From NCBI RefSeq assembly GCF_900130075.1, contig NZ_LT671418.1, positions 2,418,001-2,482,000 on the forward strand: 64,000 nt of DNA. The letters run 5' to 3'. A model generated the notes under the pieces. That model was not told where the DNA came from. It ran no database searches and saw only the letters and a list, made by a program, of their open reading frames with translations. The translations under genes and the position numbers were made by a program. This document shows, one piece after another, positions 19,935-31,133 of this stretch (positions are counted from its first letter, which is position 1; every line of letters starts with the position of its first letter). This DNA comes from Herminiimonas arsenitoxidans. GTDB lineage: Bacteria; Pseudomonadota; Gammaproteobacteria; Burkholderiales; Burkholderiaceae_D.

Positions 19935-21161
19935 TCACTTTGCAATCGGCTCCGGAATACTGCCGTGCAAAGAACTCAATCGACGCACTTCCGCCAGCAA
20001 TGCCACGGCACCAGGTGACAGATGCGCACCCGCACGCGTCGTGATCCCGATGGCGCGCACTATCCCTTTCATTTCAAACGGTAATACCGTCAAACTGCCG
20101 GCTTCCATTTCGTACTGCAGTTGATGCGCGGTGAGCGCGGTCAACATATCGCTGTGCAAAAGCAATCCGCGTAGCAAAGCCAGATCGCCTGTTTCAACAG
20201 CGGGCTGTGGTGGTGTCTGACCCGACTCAATAAAGAAGGCTTCAAACTCATCACGCAAAGGTGTGCCGGCACGCGACAATGCCCATGGAAATTTCTGGAT
20301 GTCTGCGAAGTTCAGACGTGCTTTTGCGGCCAGTGGATGCGCAGAACGACTAATCAATACGGTCGGTTCTTCAAACAAGAATTCCGTCACCAACTGTTTA
20401 TCCAATGCAGGTCGCAATCCGCCGAGGATGAAATCCACCTTGCCGCTGAGCAGATCCCCACACAATTCTTCATAGGGACTTTCCAGCGAACGCACTTGCA
20501 ACTTCGGATGACGCGCGAGTAGGGCGACGATGGCCGCCGGCAGGATAGAGGTACGCGCCAGCGGCAGGGCGCCTATGGTCACGACACCTTTCAAGGTTCC
20601 ATTCAGAGCAGAAATATCAGCTTCGATATGCGTCAACTCTGCAAGCGCACGATCAAAACGTACGATCCAGCGTATGCCAACATCCGTCGGCACCATGCCA
20701 CGCGCACTACGCAGGAACAAGGGCTGACACAATGCTTTCTCCAACACAGCATTGGCGGCACTCACTGCCGGTTGTGATAAATCCAATGCACGCGCAACGC
20801 TGGGCATGTGATGTGTCTGAGCCAGCAGTGATGCGATAGACAAGCGGCTGGTATTAAACAAAACATCCACCGCAGCAACCCGTGCACCTTGTCCGCATAA
20901 ACGCACCGCATCTTCGCGCACGGCATTCAATTCACTCTCTATCCGCAATGCCCGCAACAACACCATCTCGCCTGCGCCGGTAAGCAACATGCCGCGCCCC
21001 TTGCGTTCGAACAAGGGCACGTCCAGATCTGCTTCGAGTGCCGCAACTGCGCGTACCACCGCCGATGGCGCGCGCAACAGCACTTCCGCTGCAGGTCGAA
21101 CGCCTCCAGTTGCCGCAACAGAACAAAAGGTCCGTAAATGGTGAAGATTAAGTGAGGACAT
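19935..21161 (-). CDS. LysR-type regulator with two HTH domains, adjacent to gallate/PCA genes
   Basis: 408 residues, about 100 longer than a normal LysR protein. A first LysR HTH is at about residues 5-65 (LHHLRTFCSVAATGGVRPAA ... PLFERKGRGMLLT). A second complete one is at about 107-165 (HHMPSVARALDLSQPAVSAA ... PLFLRSARGMVPT). One substrate-binding domain follows. It is divergently transcribed from the oxalomesaconate tautomerase gene, 139 bases away, and is therefore the probable regulator of that operon; the effector is likely a pathway intermediate. Tandem HTHs would allow one dimer to contact four half-sites, consistent with repeated sequence in the gap. Confidence 0.88.
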   Translation of the reverse strand: MSSLNLHHLRTFCSVAATGGVRPAAEVLLRAPSAVVRAVAALEADLDVPLFERKGRGMLLTGAGEMVLLRALRIESELNAVREDAVRLCGQGARVAAVDVLFNTSRLSIASLLAQTHHMPSVARALDLSQPAVSAANAVLEKALCQPLFLRSARGMVPTDVGIRWIVRFDRALAELTHIEADISALNGTLKGVVTIGALPLARTSILPAAIVALLARHPKLQVRSLESPYEELCGDLLSGKVDFILGGLRPALDKQLVTEFLFEEPTVLISRSAHPLAAKARLNFADIQKFPWALSRAGTPLRDEFEAFFIESGQTPPQPAVETGDLALLRGLLLHSDMLTALTAHQLQYEMEAGSLTVLPFEMKGIVRAIGITTRAGAHLSPGAVALLAEVRRLSSLHGSIPEPIAK

Positions 21162-21229
21162 AGTCGCTTTCCATACATTTTTGACACGCCTGCCAGCCAG
21201 CTACCGATAAAAAAATTAGAACGGTTATA

Positions 21230-21255
21230 CCTCGAGAAGGCAACCCTCGACAAGG
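21230..21255. repeat. tandem 11-bp direct repeats in regulator/operon gap
   Basis: CCTCGAGAAGG (21230-21240) and CCTCGACAAGG (21245-21255), 10 of 11 identical, 15 bases apart. They lie between the double-HTH LysR gene and galD and could be its binding sites. Confidence 0.45.
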
Positions 21256-21300
21256 TGGCAATTGCAATACTGGAAGCCGAGATTACAAATGGAGCAGCAC

Positions 21301-22437
21301 ATGTCCGAAACGAACACGGGTTTAAGCGCGATACCGTGCTATTTGATGCGCGGCGGCACTTCTCGTGGGCCTTTTTTCCTGGCATCCGATCTGCCTGCCG
21401 ATATCGCACAGCGCGACCGCGTGCTACTGGCCGTGATGGGCTCGCCCGATCAACGCCAGATCGATGGACTGGGCGGCGCCAATCCACTGACCAGCAAAGT
21501 AGGCATCGTCAGCAAGAGCAGCATCCCTGACGTTGCACTGGATTTTTTGTTCGCGCAATTACAGCCGGCAACTGACATAGTCGATACCACACCGAACTGC
21601 GGCAATATGCTGGCCGCCGTAGTGCCCTTCGCACTGGAACGCGGTCTGATTACCGCGCAAGGCGAGAGCACGACCGTGCGCGTCCTCACCTTGAACACCG
21701 GCATGCAATGCGACATCACCGTGCAGACACCGGACGGCAAAGTACGCTACGACGGCGATACGAGAATCGATGGCGTTCCAGGAACATCCGCGCCCATCGC
21801 GATCAATTTTCTCGATACCGCCGGCTCGGTATGCAGTTCCATGCTGCCTACCGGCAAGGTACTGGACAGCATCACCATCGCATACCGCAATACGCATATA
21901 CATCTGGATGTGACCTGCATAGATAACGGCATGCCTATGGTATTGCTACGTGCCACCGATCTGGGCCGCAGCGGCTACGAGTCAGTAACTGAAATGAATG
22001 CCGACAGCGAGTTGAAAACCTTGTTGGAAGCACTACGCCTCAAGACAGGAGAGTTGATGGGTCTGGGCGATGTGACCAATAAAAGTTATCCGAAAATGTG
22101 CCTGCTGGCAGCGCCCAAAGATGGCGGCAGCATCAGCACACGCTGCTTCATCCCACATGTATGTCACGACGCCATTGGCGTATTGGCAGCCGTCACGGTA
22201 GCAAGCGCCTGCATCCTCGACGGCTCAGTCGCGGACAAGCTGGCCGTCATCAACGACGGCGAATTGAAGAACGTCTCGGTAGAACATCCATCCGGCGAAT
22301 TCAGCGTTGAACTCGCCACCGATCCGAATAATCCGCAAGTGGTGACCAAGGCCGCGCTGCTGCGCACCGCACGTCTCATCATGCGCGGCGAAGTCATGAT
22401 TAACGAAACAGTATGGAAAGGTAACAACAATGCGTGA
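21301..22437 (+). CDS. galD: 4-oxalomesaconate tautomerase (PrpF family)
   Basis: A 378-residue PrpF-fold isomerase converting the keto and enol forms of 4-oxalomesaconate in gallate and protocatechuate 4,5-cleavage. It opens with IPCYLMRGGTSRGPFFLASD, the conserved PrpF start, and has the paired half-domains with GGANPLTSKVGIV and CGNMLAAVVPFALERG. GGAG at 21291-21294 supports this ATG. It overlaps the next gene by 8 bases. The tautomerase assignment over other PrpF isomerases (such as aconitate isomerases) rests on its operon partners. Confidence 0.88.
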   Translation: MSETNTGLSAIPCYLMRGGTSRGPFFLASDLPADIAQRDRVLLAVMGSPDQRQIDGLGGANPLTSKVGIVSKSSIPDVALDFLFAQLQPATDIVDTTPNCGNMLAAVVPFALERGLITAQGESTTVRVLTLNTGMQCDITVQTPDGKVRYDGDTRIDGVPGTSAPIAINFLDTAGSVCSSMLPTGKVLDSITIAYRNTHIHLDVTCIDNGMPMVLLRATDLGRSGYESVTEMNADSELKTLLEALRLKTGELMGLGDVTNKSYPKMCLLAAPKDGGSISTRCFIPHVCHDAIGVLAAVTVASACILDGSVADKLAVINDGELKNVSVEHPSGEFSVELATDPNNPQVVTKAALLRTARLIMRGEVMINETVWKGNNNA

Positions 22438-23470
22438 TCCATTGATCATTGACTGCCACGGTCACTACACCACAGCGCCCAAGGCGCTGGAAGAATGGCG
22501 TCGCAAGCAGATCGACAATTTGAATGCACCGGATGCCGGCCCTAAAGTCGCCGATCTGAAAATCAGCGACGATGAATTGCGCGAATCGATAGAACTCAAT
22601 CAGTTGCGACTCATGCGCGAGCGCGGCATCGACCTGACTATTTTTTCGCCACGTGCCAGCTTCATGGCGCATCACATTGGCGACTTCAATACCAGCGCTA
22701 CGTGGGCTGGTATTTGCAATGAGTTGTGTCACCGCGTGTCGGAATTGTTCCCGGATAACTTCATCGGCGCTGCAATGTTGCCGCAATCGCCAGGCATCGA
22801 TCCGGCAACCTGCATTCCTGAGTTGGAAAAGTGCATCAATGATTACGGCTTCGTCGGTATCAATCTGAATCCCGATCCTTCAGGCGGTCACTGGACTGCG
22901 CCACCACTGTCGGATCGTCACTGGTATCCGATCTACGAAAAAATGGTGGAGTACGACATCCCTGCAATGGTCCACGTCAGCACCAGTTGCAATAGCTGCT
23001 TCCACACCACTGGTGCACACTATCTGAACGCTGACACTACTGCCTTTATGCAATGCCTGACATCGGATTTGTTCAGCGACTTCCCGACGTTGAAGTTCCT
23101 GATTCCACACGGCGGCGGTGCAGTGCCTTATCACTGGGGTCGTTTCCGTGGCCTGGCACAAGAGATGAAAAAGCCTTTGCTGCAAGATCATTTGCTGAAA
23201 AATATTTTCTTCGACACCTGCGTCTATCACCAGCCCGGCATCGATCTGCTGACCAAGGTCATCCCGGTCGACAACATTCTGTTCGCATCCGAAATGATAG
23301 GAGCAGTACGCGGCATCGATCCGGAAACCGGCTACTACTACGACGATACCAAGCGCTATATCGAAGCATCGCCACACCTCAATGCAGAAACCCGTTACCA
23401 ACTTTATGAAGGCAATGCGCGTCGCGTATTCAGCCGACTCGATACGGCCCTGAAGGCCAAAGGCATCTAA
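22430..23470 (+). CDS. ligJ: 4-oxalomesaconate hydratase (amidohydrolase family, LigJ-like)
   Basis: A 346-residue TIM-barrel metal enzyme hydrating 4-oxalomesaconate to 4-carboxy-4-hydroxy-2-oxoadipate. It begins LIIDCHGHYTTAPKALEEWR, carrying the HxH zinc ligands and matching LigJ closely. Further metal or active-site histidines lie in IPAMVHVS and LIPHGGGAVPYHWGR. It overlaps galD and is followed 12 bases later by the aldolase gene with AGGAGAA before its ATG. Confidence 0.92.
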   Translation: MRDPLIIDCHGHYTTAPKALEEWRRKQIDNLNAPDAGPKVADLKISDDELRESIELNQLRLMRERGIDLTIFSPRASFMAHHIGDFNTSATWAGICNELCHRVSELFPDNFIGAAMLPQSPGIDPATCIPELEKCINDYGFVGINLNPDPSGGHWTAPPLSDRHWYPIYEKMVEYDIPAMVHVSTSCNSCFHTTGAHYLNADTTAFMQCLTSDLFSDFPTLKFLIPHGGGAVPYHWGRFRGLAQEMKKPLLQDHLLKNIFFDTCVYHQPGIDLLTKVIPVDNILFASEMIGAVRGIDPETGYYYDDTKRYIEASPHLNAETRYQLYEGNARRVFSRLDTALKAKGI

Positions 23471-23482
23471 TAGGAGAATCAC

Positions 23483-24172
23483 ATGCAATTGAATAATCTC
23501 GGCATCGTCAAACGCAACATCGTCCGCGCAGATAAAGACGCCGTCGCACAACTGTCTCGCTTCAGCTCGGGCACCATCCATGAAGCCATGGGCCGTGTCG
23601 GTTTGATGCTGCCGTATATCCGTCCTGCCTATAGCGGCGCGCAAATGTGCGGTACCGCAATCACCGTGTTGCTGCATCCTGGCGACAACTGGATGATGCA
23701 TGTCGCCGCAGAACAAATTCAACCGGGTGACGTCGTCATCGCCGCAATCACTGCGGAATGCACAGACGGCTATTTCGGCGATTTGCTGGCGACTTCATTC
23801 CAGGCACGCGGAGCCAAAGGCATCGTGATCGATGCTGGCGTGCGTGATGTAAAAGAGCTGGCAGCGATGCAGTTCCCAACCTTCTCCAAAGCGATCAGCG
23901 CCAAAGGCACGATCAAGGCGACGCTCGGTTCGGTCAACATCCCTGTGGTGTGTGCCGGTGCAGTGGTCAATCCAGGCGATGTCGTGATTGCGGATGATGA
24001 CGGTGTCGTAGTGGTCCCTGCAGCGGTCGCGCAACTGGTTGCGGATGCTGCTGCTGCACGCGAAGCGAATGAAACAGAGAAGCGCGCCAAACTTGCTGCC
24101 GGCACGTTGGGTCTCGATATGTACAACTTCCGCGAACCGCTGGCGAAACTCGGCCTGCGTTACATTGATTAA
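23483..24172 (+). CDS. ligK: 4-carboxy-4-hydroxy-2-oxoadipate aldolase
   Basis: A 229-residue RraA-like class II aldolase splitting 4-carboxy-4-hydroxy-2-oxoadipate to pyruvate and oxaloacetate. The family signature GDLLATSFQARGAKGIVIDA is followed by GVRDV, where Arg and Asp bind substrate and metal. The N-terminal block FSSGTIHEAMGRVGLM is characteristic of LigK/GalC/ProA aldolases. It is the last gene of the galD-ligJ-ligK operon and is followed by a strong terminator. Confidence 0.93.
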   Translation: MQLNNLGIVKRNIVRADKDAVAQLSRFSSGTIHEAMGRVGLMLPYIRPAYSGAQMCGTAITVLLHPGDNWMMHVAAEQIQPGDVVIAAITAECTDGYFGDLLATSFQARGAKGIVIDAGVRDVKELAAMQFPTFSKAISAKGTIKATLGSVNIPVVCAGAVVNPGDVVIADDDGVVVVPAAVAQLVADAAAAREANETEKRAKLAAGTLGLDMYNFREPLAKLGLRYID

Positions 24173-24205
24173 AAAGAAGATGCACGTTTTGTGCATGGAC
24201 AAATA

Positions 24206-24244
24206 AAAGCGGCGCTGCAATCAAATGCAGCGCCGCTTTTTTTA
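24206..24244. terminator. bidirectional terminator between ligK and porin
   Basis: AAAGCGGCGCTGCA and TGCAGCGCCGCTTT form a perfect 14-bp stem with a 6-base loop and A/T runs on both sides, between convergent genes. Confidence 0.93.
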
Positions 24245-24263
24245 TACTTGTATCTGACTTAGA

Positions 24264-25295
24264 TCAGAAGGTGTGGCGTATACCTACACCGTAAGTTCCC
24301 GCCGAATTAAATGCCGTTTGCTTGTCATACGAATAGATAGCATAGACATCAGTACGCTTGGACAGGAAGTGATCGTAGCCAACCGATACTGTGTCGCGTG
24401 TATTGCGCGGAACCAGATCACGTGTGCGCTTGGTTTGCGCCCACTCAGCCAGGATGGAACCGGCTGCTGTCACTGGAATTTTCACACCCAGATCGACGGT
24501 ACGCGTGTCATTTTTGGTGCCTTCGGCATTCGATTTTCCGAGCGAGCCATAGACCTTGAGCACTTTGAAATCATAGGTGGCACCAAGCAGATAAGCATCT
24601 TGCCGTGTCATCGGTGCGGTCACTGGTGCGCGGAAACTTTGCGCCGAGAATGCGGCAGTAAAATTACCGTTCACATAGCTACCATGCGCGCCCAGATTGG
24701 CGGTGCCTGTGTGACCAGCGACTTCACCCATGCCATACACCAAGTTGCCGGCAAACCCGCCTACACGCGGTGTGCTGTATTGAATCGCATTGTTCCAGAC
24801 CGTGTCACCGATAAAGGCGCCGTTGTAAGTCGCAACAAACGATTGCAACACCAGCGGTGAAAACACCACCGACACGCCGAACGGGCTAAGCGTACCCATA
24901 TTGATATAGGTTGGATTGGTCTGACGTCCAAACGTCAATTTACCGAAACCACCTTCGACACCAACATAAGAATTGCGCGAGAAGAAAGGATCTGTATCGC
25001 TGCGTCCCTGTGCGCCAGTATCGGTGCGGAAGAAACTTTCCATTGCGAAGATGGCCTTGTAACCGCCGCCCAGATCTTCGCTGCCGCGGATACCGAAGAA
25101 GGAAGTGGTCAAGCCACCGTGTCCCACTTGCGTAACCGATTTTGGTCCGCCGCTACGTTCCGATGAACTGACATACGCGCCCACCAAACCGTAGATTTCG
25201 ACCTTGGAGGTCTCTTGCGCCAAAGTGCTCATCGCGGCTCCCATCGCGACGCACCCCACTCCTATACGCATCATGCTTTGATATTTTTTTTTCAT
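24264..25295 (-). CDS. outer-membrane porin
   Basis: A 343-residue general porin of the betaproteobacterial OmpC-like family. The signal peptide ends at TLAQ and the mature chain begins with VEIYGLVGAYV. Typical strand motifs include FFGIRGSEDLGGGYKAIFAM and SYVGVEGGFGKLTFGRQ. The chain ends GVGIRHTF with the terminal Phe needed for barrel assembly. An upstream ATG would add ten residues ahead of the signal. It sits beside the aromatic-acid genes, so it may pass their substrates, but porin specificity cannot be read from sequence. Confidence 0.93.
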   Translation of the reverse strand: MKKKYQSMMRIGVGCVAMGAAMSTLAQETSKVEIYGLVGAYVSSSERSGGPKSVTQVGHGGLTTSFFGIRGSEDLGGGYKAIFAMESFFRTDTGAQGRSDTDPFFSRNSYVGVEGGFGKLTFGRQTNPTYINMGTLSPFGVSVVFSPLVLQSFVATYNGAFIGDTVWNNAIQYSTPRVGGFAGNLVYGMGEVAGHTGTANLGAHGSYVNGNFTAAFSAQSFRAPVTAPMTRQDAYLLGATYDFKVLKVYGSLGKSNAEGTKNDTRTVDLGVKIPVTAAGSILAEWAQTKRTRDLVPRNTRDTVSVGYDHFLSKRTDVYAIYSYDKQTAFNSAGTYGVGIRHTF

Positions 25296-25382
25296 TTTTG
25301 ATGACTCTTGTAAGTAATTAGACAAAGGTTGCCCACCGTCCCCGCGGGCGTTTATTCGTTCAGGTGTACGAATTCTTTGGCA

Positions 25383-25402
25383 GATATGGCGAGCGCCATA
25401 TC
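25383..25402. repeat. perfect 20-bp palindrome upstream of porin gene
   Basis: GATATGGCG and CGCCATATC around AG, 88 bases upstream of the porin ATG and just past the Bug-protein gene. It could be an operator or a transcript-end hairpin; there is no T-run. Confidence 0.55.
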
Positions 25403-25430
25403 AATCTGTCTGCAGCGATCTAACTAGCGA

Positions 25431-26408
25431 TCACTGCTTCTCGATCTTTGCCTTTTCGATGACGGCGGCCCACTTGGCCATATCCGATGCGAGTAATTGC
25501 TTGGTCGCTTCAGGCGTGCCGCCCTGAGCAGTCACGCCAAAACTCAAGAGGCGTTTTTGTACGTCAGGAGAATTCACTGCTGCAAGAATTTCCTTGTTCA
25601 GACGCTCGATGATAGGAAGAGGAGTCTTGGCTGGTGCAGCCAAACCGTTCCATGACGCAGCCTGATAGGCAGGCAAACCACTTTCCGAAACAGTAGGTAC
25701 ATCCGGCAAACCCGAGAATCGTTTGTTCGACGTCACAGCCAGCGCTCGCACGTTGCCTGATTTGATCTGTGGCAATGTCGGGCCGAGAATTTCTACCGCG
25801 ACATCCAGCTCACCCGTAGTCACTGCAGTCACTACATCCGGTGTATTTTTGTAAGGCACGATCAGTGCATCCACGCCTGCTACCGTCGTAAACAATTCCG
25901 CCGCCAGGTTTTGTGTGCTGCCGCGATTGATGGTGCCGATGTTGAGTTTGTTCGGATGCGCCTTGGCATAAGTAATCAGTTCAGCAACATTGCGGAATGG
26001 TGTTTTGTTATTCGAAATGATGGCGAGATCAAAAAAGCCCAAAGTAGAGATAGGCGCAAAATCGTTGAGCGTGTCATACGGCAAACGCTTGAACAATCCA
26101 GCGCTGACTGCCGTGCCATTGCTGATCAACAGCAAGGTATAACCATCCGGATAAGCCTTGGCCACCGCATCGGCCGCCACAATGCCACCAGCGCCTGGAC
26201 GGTTATCAACTATCACCGCCTGCTTCATAGACTCCGACATTTTCTGCGCGACGACGCGGATAGTCAGATCAGCAATACCGCCAGGGCCGAACGGCACCAC
26301 GATCTTGATTACTTTCGAAGGATAAGCCTGCGCAAAAGCCGACGTCGATGCCGCGAACAAAATCGCCAGCATGCCGCCCTTCAGGGTCTTTTTCATTATG
26401 TTCAACAT
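25431..26408 (-). CDS. Bug/TctC-family periplasmic solute-binding protein
   Basis: A 325-residue binding protein of the tripartite tricarboxylate transporter type. A signal peptide ends at SAFAQ, followed by the family opening YPSKVIKIVVPFGPGG. Bug proteins are hugely expanded in Burkholderiales and usually bind carboxylates; many are orphans without TctA/TctB, as here. GAGG about 8 bases before the MLNIMKK start supports this start. It is transcribed with or just after the PDC-hydrolase gene, so an aromatic or pyrone carboxylate ligand is plausible. Confidence 0.92.
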   Translation of the reverse strand: MLNIMKKTLKGGMLAILFAASTSAFAQAYPSKVIKIVVPFGPGGIADLTIRVVAQKMSESMKQAVIVDNRPGAGGIVAADAVAKAYPDGYTLLLISNGTAVSAGLFKRLPYDTLNDFAPISTLGFFDLAIISNNKTPFRNVAELITYAKAHPNKLNIGTINRGSTQNLAAELFTTVAGVDALIVPYKNTPDVVTAVTTGELDVAVEILGPTLPQIKSGNVRALAVTSNKRFSGLPDVPTVSESGLPAYQAASWNGLAAPAKTPLPIIERLNKEILAAVNSPDVQKRLLSFGVTAQGGTPEATKQLLASDMAKWAAVIEKAKIEKQ

Positions 26409-26477
26409 AGGTCTACCTCTATGATTATTCAATTAATTAGCTGGCTCGCTGGTAAGAGCGAGAAATACTCACATCGT

Positions 26478-27347
26478 TCAGGAGCGCCAATACAGACGGT
26501 CCGGATTGTCCACCAGAATCTGATGGCGTAAAGCTTCATCTGGGCACATTTCTGCAAACAGATTGACCAGCTCGCCGTCATTCGGCATATCACCAGTAAT
26601 GTTTGGATGCGGGAAATCTGTTCCCCACAACACGCGGTCCGGCGCAGCAGCGATCAATTGCGCTGCAAATGGAATCGCATCACGGAAAGGTGCACCCGCC
26701 GCGGAAATTCTTTCGGAGCCAGAGATCTTGACCCAGGCACGCGGGTTGTTGCGCATCAGTGCAAGCAGGCTCTGGAAAGGTGCTTGTTCGACACCATCGG
26801 CAACCTTGGCACGGCCCATGTGATCGATGATGAACGGAACCGGGATCGCATCGAGCAGAGATGAATAGGTCAGGATATCGGCTGAATCTAGATGCAACAC
26901 AACATGCCAGCCCAGATCCTTGATGCGATTGACGATACCGAAGAAGGTATCGAGATCCGGCGCGCCACCCAGATGGCGCACGAAATTGAAACGCACACCG
27001 CGCACGCCACCTGCATGCAGCTCGCGCAGTTCCTCGTCGGTCACAGTGCCATCCACCATGGCAACGCCACGATAAGTGTCATTGCTATCAGCGATGGCAT
27101 CCAGCATTGCGCGATTATCGGTGCCATGACAACTAGCCTGAACCAATACGGCGCGTGTTATGCCGATATGCGCATGCAAACTACGCAACATCGCCTTCGG
27201 TGCATCCGCCGGTTTATACGTGCTAGTGGCAGCAAACGGAAATTCCGCCTCAGGTCCGAAGATATGGCAATGTGCATCGCACGCATTCGGCGGTAGCACG
27301 TAAGTTGGTTTGACCGGGTTGTAGTCCGGTGCTTTGATCGTTTTCAT
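26478..27347 (-). CDS. ligI: 2-pyrone-4,6-dicarboxylate hydrolase-like amidohydrolase (LigI)
   Basis: A 289-residue TIM-barrel lactonase of the LigI family, opening the PDC ring to 4-oxalomesaconate. The start region ACDAHCHIFGPEAEFPF contains the HxH pair, and the last active-site segment is WGTDFPHPN with the catalytic Asp. LigI works without a bound metal, and these residues position the lactone. It is divergent from a LysR gene 153 bases away and upstream of the Bug-protein gene. Other dicarboxylic lactones are possible substrates. Confidence 0.85.
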   Translation of the reverse strand: MKTIKAPDYNPVKPTYVLPPNACDAHCHIFGPEAEFPFAATSTYKPADAPKAMLRSLHAHIGITRAVLVQASCHGTDNRAMLDAIADSNDTYRGVAMVDGTVTDEELRELHAGGVRGVRFNFVRHLGGAPDLDTFFGIVNRIKDLGWHVVLHLDSADILTYSSLLDAIPVPFIIDHMGRAKVADGVEQAPFQSLLALMRNNPRAWVKISGSERISAAGAPFRDAIPFAAQLIAAAPDRVLWGTDFPHPNITGDMPNDGELVNLFAEMCPDEALRHQILVDNPDRLYWRS

Positions 27348-27375
27348 GCTGCCCTTACTCCCAATATATGCGTGC

Positions 27376-27407
27376 CATTGTTACGTAAGCGATATATGCG
27401 AACAATG
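27376..27407. promoter_or_regulatory. inverted repeat in LysR/ligI gap, possible regulator site
   Basis: CATTGTT (27376-27382) and AACAATG (27401-27407) are perfect arms; ATATATGCG also occurs twice (around 27364 and 27392). Such dyads between a LysR gene and its divergent target are typical regulator-binding sites. Confidence 0.5.
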
Positions 27408-27500
27408 CTATATTTACGCTAGCTGTTATATCAAAACGGCATAACCGAGAAATCACGCACGTGCGGCACCGAATGCATCGATTGAATAAAGAGTCAGGAT

Positions 27501-28451
27501 ATGGACCTCAAGCAACTTGAATACTTTGTGCGGGTTGCGGAGTTCGGCAGCTTCACGCGCGCCGCTGCATTTCTCGGCATTGCGCAACCGGCACTGAGCC
27601 GTCAGGTCAGACTGTTGGAAGTGGAACTGAGACAAGCTTTATTAATACGTAATGGACGCGGCGTCGTCGCCACCGATGCGGGTCGTTTGCTGCTGTCGCA
27701 CGGGCTGGGCATTCTACAGCAGGTCGATCACGTCAAAGAAGCACTGGAAGCACAGCGCGGCGCCACCGTCGGACGCGTCGTCATTGCGATGCCGCCCAGC
27801 GCGGGCAAACTACTCGCCGTTTCAACCGTCAAGGCATTCCAGGAACGCTTTCCCAAAGCTGCACTCGGGATCGTCGAAGGTTTATCGGCACATATCGCCG
27901 AATGGCTGCAGATAGGTCGAGTCGATATCGGCCTCATCTACAATCCGATCCCATCGCCCGGCATGGAAATCATCCCGCTGATGGAAGAAGAGCTGTACCT
28001 GATGCGTCCGGCACCTGCTTCAAAAAAGAAAAGCGGACGAGGCAAACCCGTGCGACTGGATGAACTGCCGCGCTATCCCTTGGTCATTCCGAGTCGACCA
28101 CATTCAATACGCATGCTGATTGAAACGCAGATGGCGCATGCCGGCTTGCGTATGAATGTACAGGCAGAAGTCGATGGCATTTCTGCGATCCTGGATCTGG
28201 TTTCGCAAGGCGTCGGCTACGCTGTCTTGCCTATCAATGCACTGCACACCGCGCAACTGGAGTCGGCAATTCAAGCCCATCCCATCGTGCAGCCGCGCAT
28301 CGTGAGTGTGCTTACACTCGCACGCTCGCAACAACGTCCCGCCACGCCTTTGGTCACCAACACGGTTGATCTATTACTCGAGCTGGTGAAGCAACACACG
28401 TCCGGTAGCGCAGCGAAGCCGCAGAGCAATCTTATTGATTTGCTACGATAA
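27501..28451 (+). CDS. LysR-type regulator next to PDC hydrolase
   Basis: A 316-residue LysR protein with the HTH at residues 4-62 (LEYFVRVAEFGSFTRAAAFL, then IAQPALSRQVRLLE). The effector domain follows and the C-terminal tail is somewhat extended. A basic insert SKKKSGRGKPVRL near residue 175 is unusual. The arrangement opposite ligI and the Bug gene suggests control of those genes. AGTCAGGAT precedes the ATG. Confidence 0.92.
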   Translation: MDLKQLEYFVRVAEFGSFTRAAAFLGIAQPALSRQVRLLEVELRQALLIRNGRGVVATDAGRLLLSHGLGILQQVDHVKEALEAQRGATVGRVVIAMPPSAGKLLAVSTVKAFQERFPKAALGIVEGLSAHIAEWLQIGRVDIGLIYNPIPSPGMEIIPLMEEELYLMRPAPASKKKSGRGKPVRLDELPRYPLVIPSRPHSIRMLIETQMAHAGLRMNVQAEVDGISAILDLVSQGVGYAVLPINALHTAQLESAIQAHPIVQPRIVSVLTLARSQQRPATPLVTNTVDLLLELVKQHTSGSAAKPQSNLIDLLR

Positions 28452-28475
28452 ACGAGCAAACATGCACACTCAGTG

Positions 28476-28497
28476 ACAGTTGGGTACAATTTGCACT
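28476..28497 (+). promoter_or_regulatory. TACAAT promoter element upstream of icd (repeat copy 1)
   Basis: Contains GGTACAATTTGCACT with TACAAT as a possible -10. The 22-base block differs at one position from the block upstream of lpxO (31082-31103). No good -35 is visible. Use as promoter would give icd a leader of almost 200 bases. Confidence 0.4.
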
Positions 28498-28554
28498 TGT
28501 CACACTGAGACTGAATTGGCGACCAAAGATCTGCCATCAAGAGACCCTGTGTGA

Positions 28555-30924
<2,370 letters not shown>

Positions 30925-30941
30925 ACCACGCTGTTTCACTC

Positions 30942-30976
30942 AATCATCCCGCTGGCACTCTGCTGGCGGGATGATT
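30942..30976 (+). terminator. hairpin terminator after icd
   Basis: AATCATCCCGC and GCGGGATGATT pair over 11 bp with a 13-base loop containing a second small repeat, followed by only a short T tract. Confidence 0.65.
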
Positions 30977-31081
30977 TGAATGACATGTTTTCCGCTGGTA
31001 ACAGCCAGTCTTATAGAGAAAACCGTTGTTTTCCTTGAAATAATGTATAGCTGGCAACTGGCCGTCTCTGCATACCCCGCC

Positions 31082-31103
31082 ACAGTTCGGTACAATTTGC
31101 ACT
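31082..31103 (+). promoter_or_regulatory. TACAAT promoter element upstream of lpxO (repeat copy 2)
   Basis: The second copy of the icd-upstream block; it includes GGTACAATTTGCACT. TACAAT at 31091-31096 would place the transcript start about 30 bases before the lpxO ATG. Confidence 0.45.
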
Positions 31104-31133
31104 CCGCAACGTCTGAAATCCAATTCCGACCCA

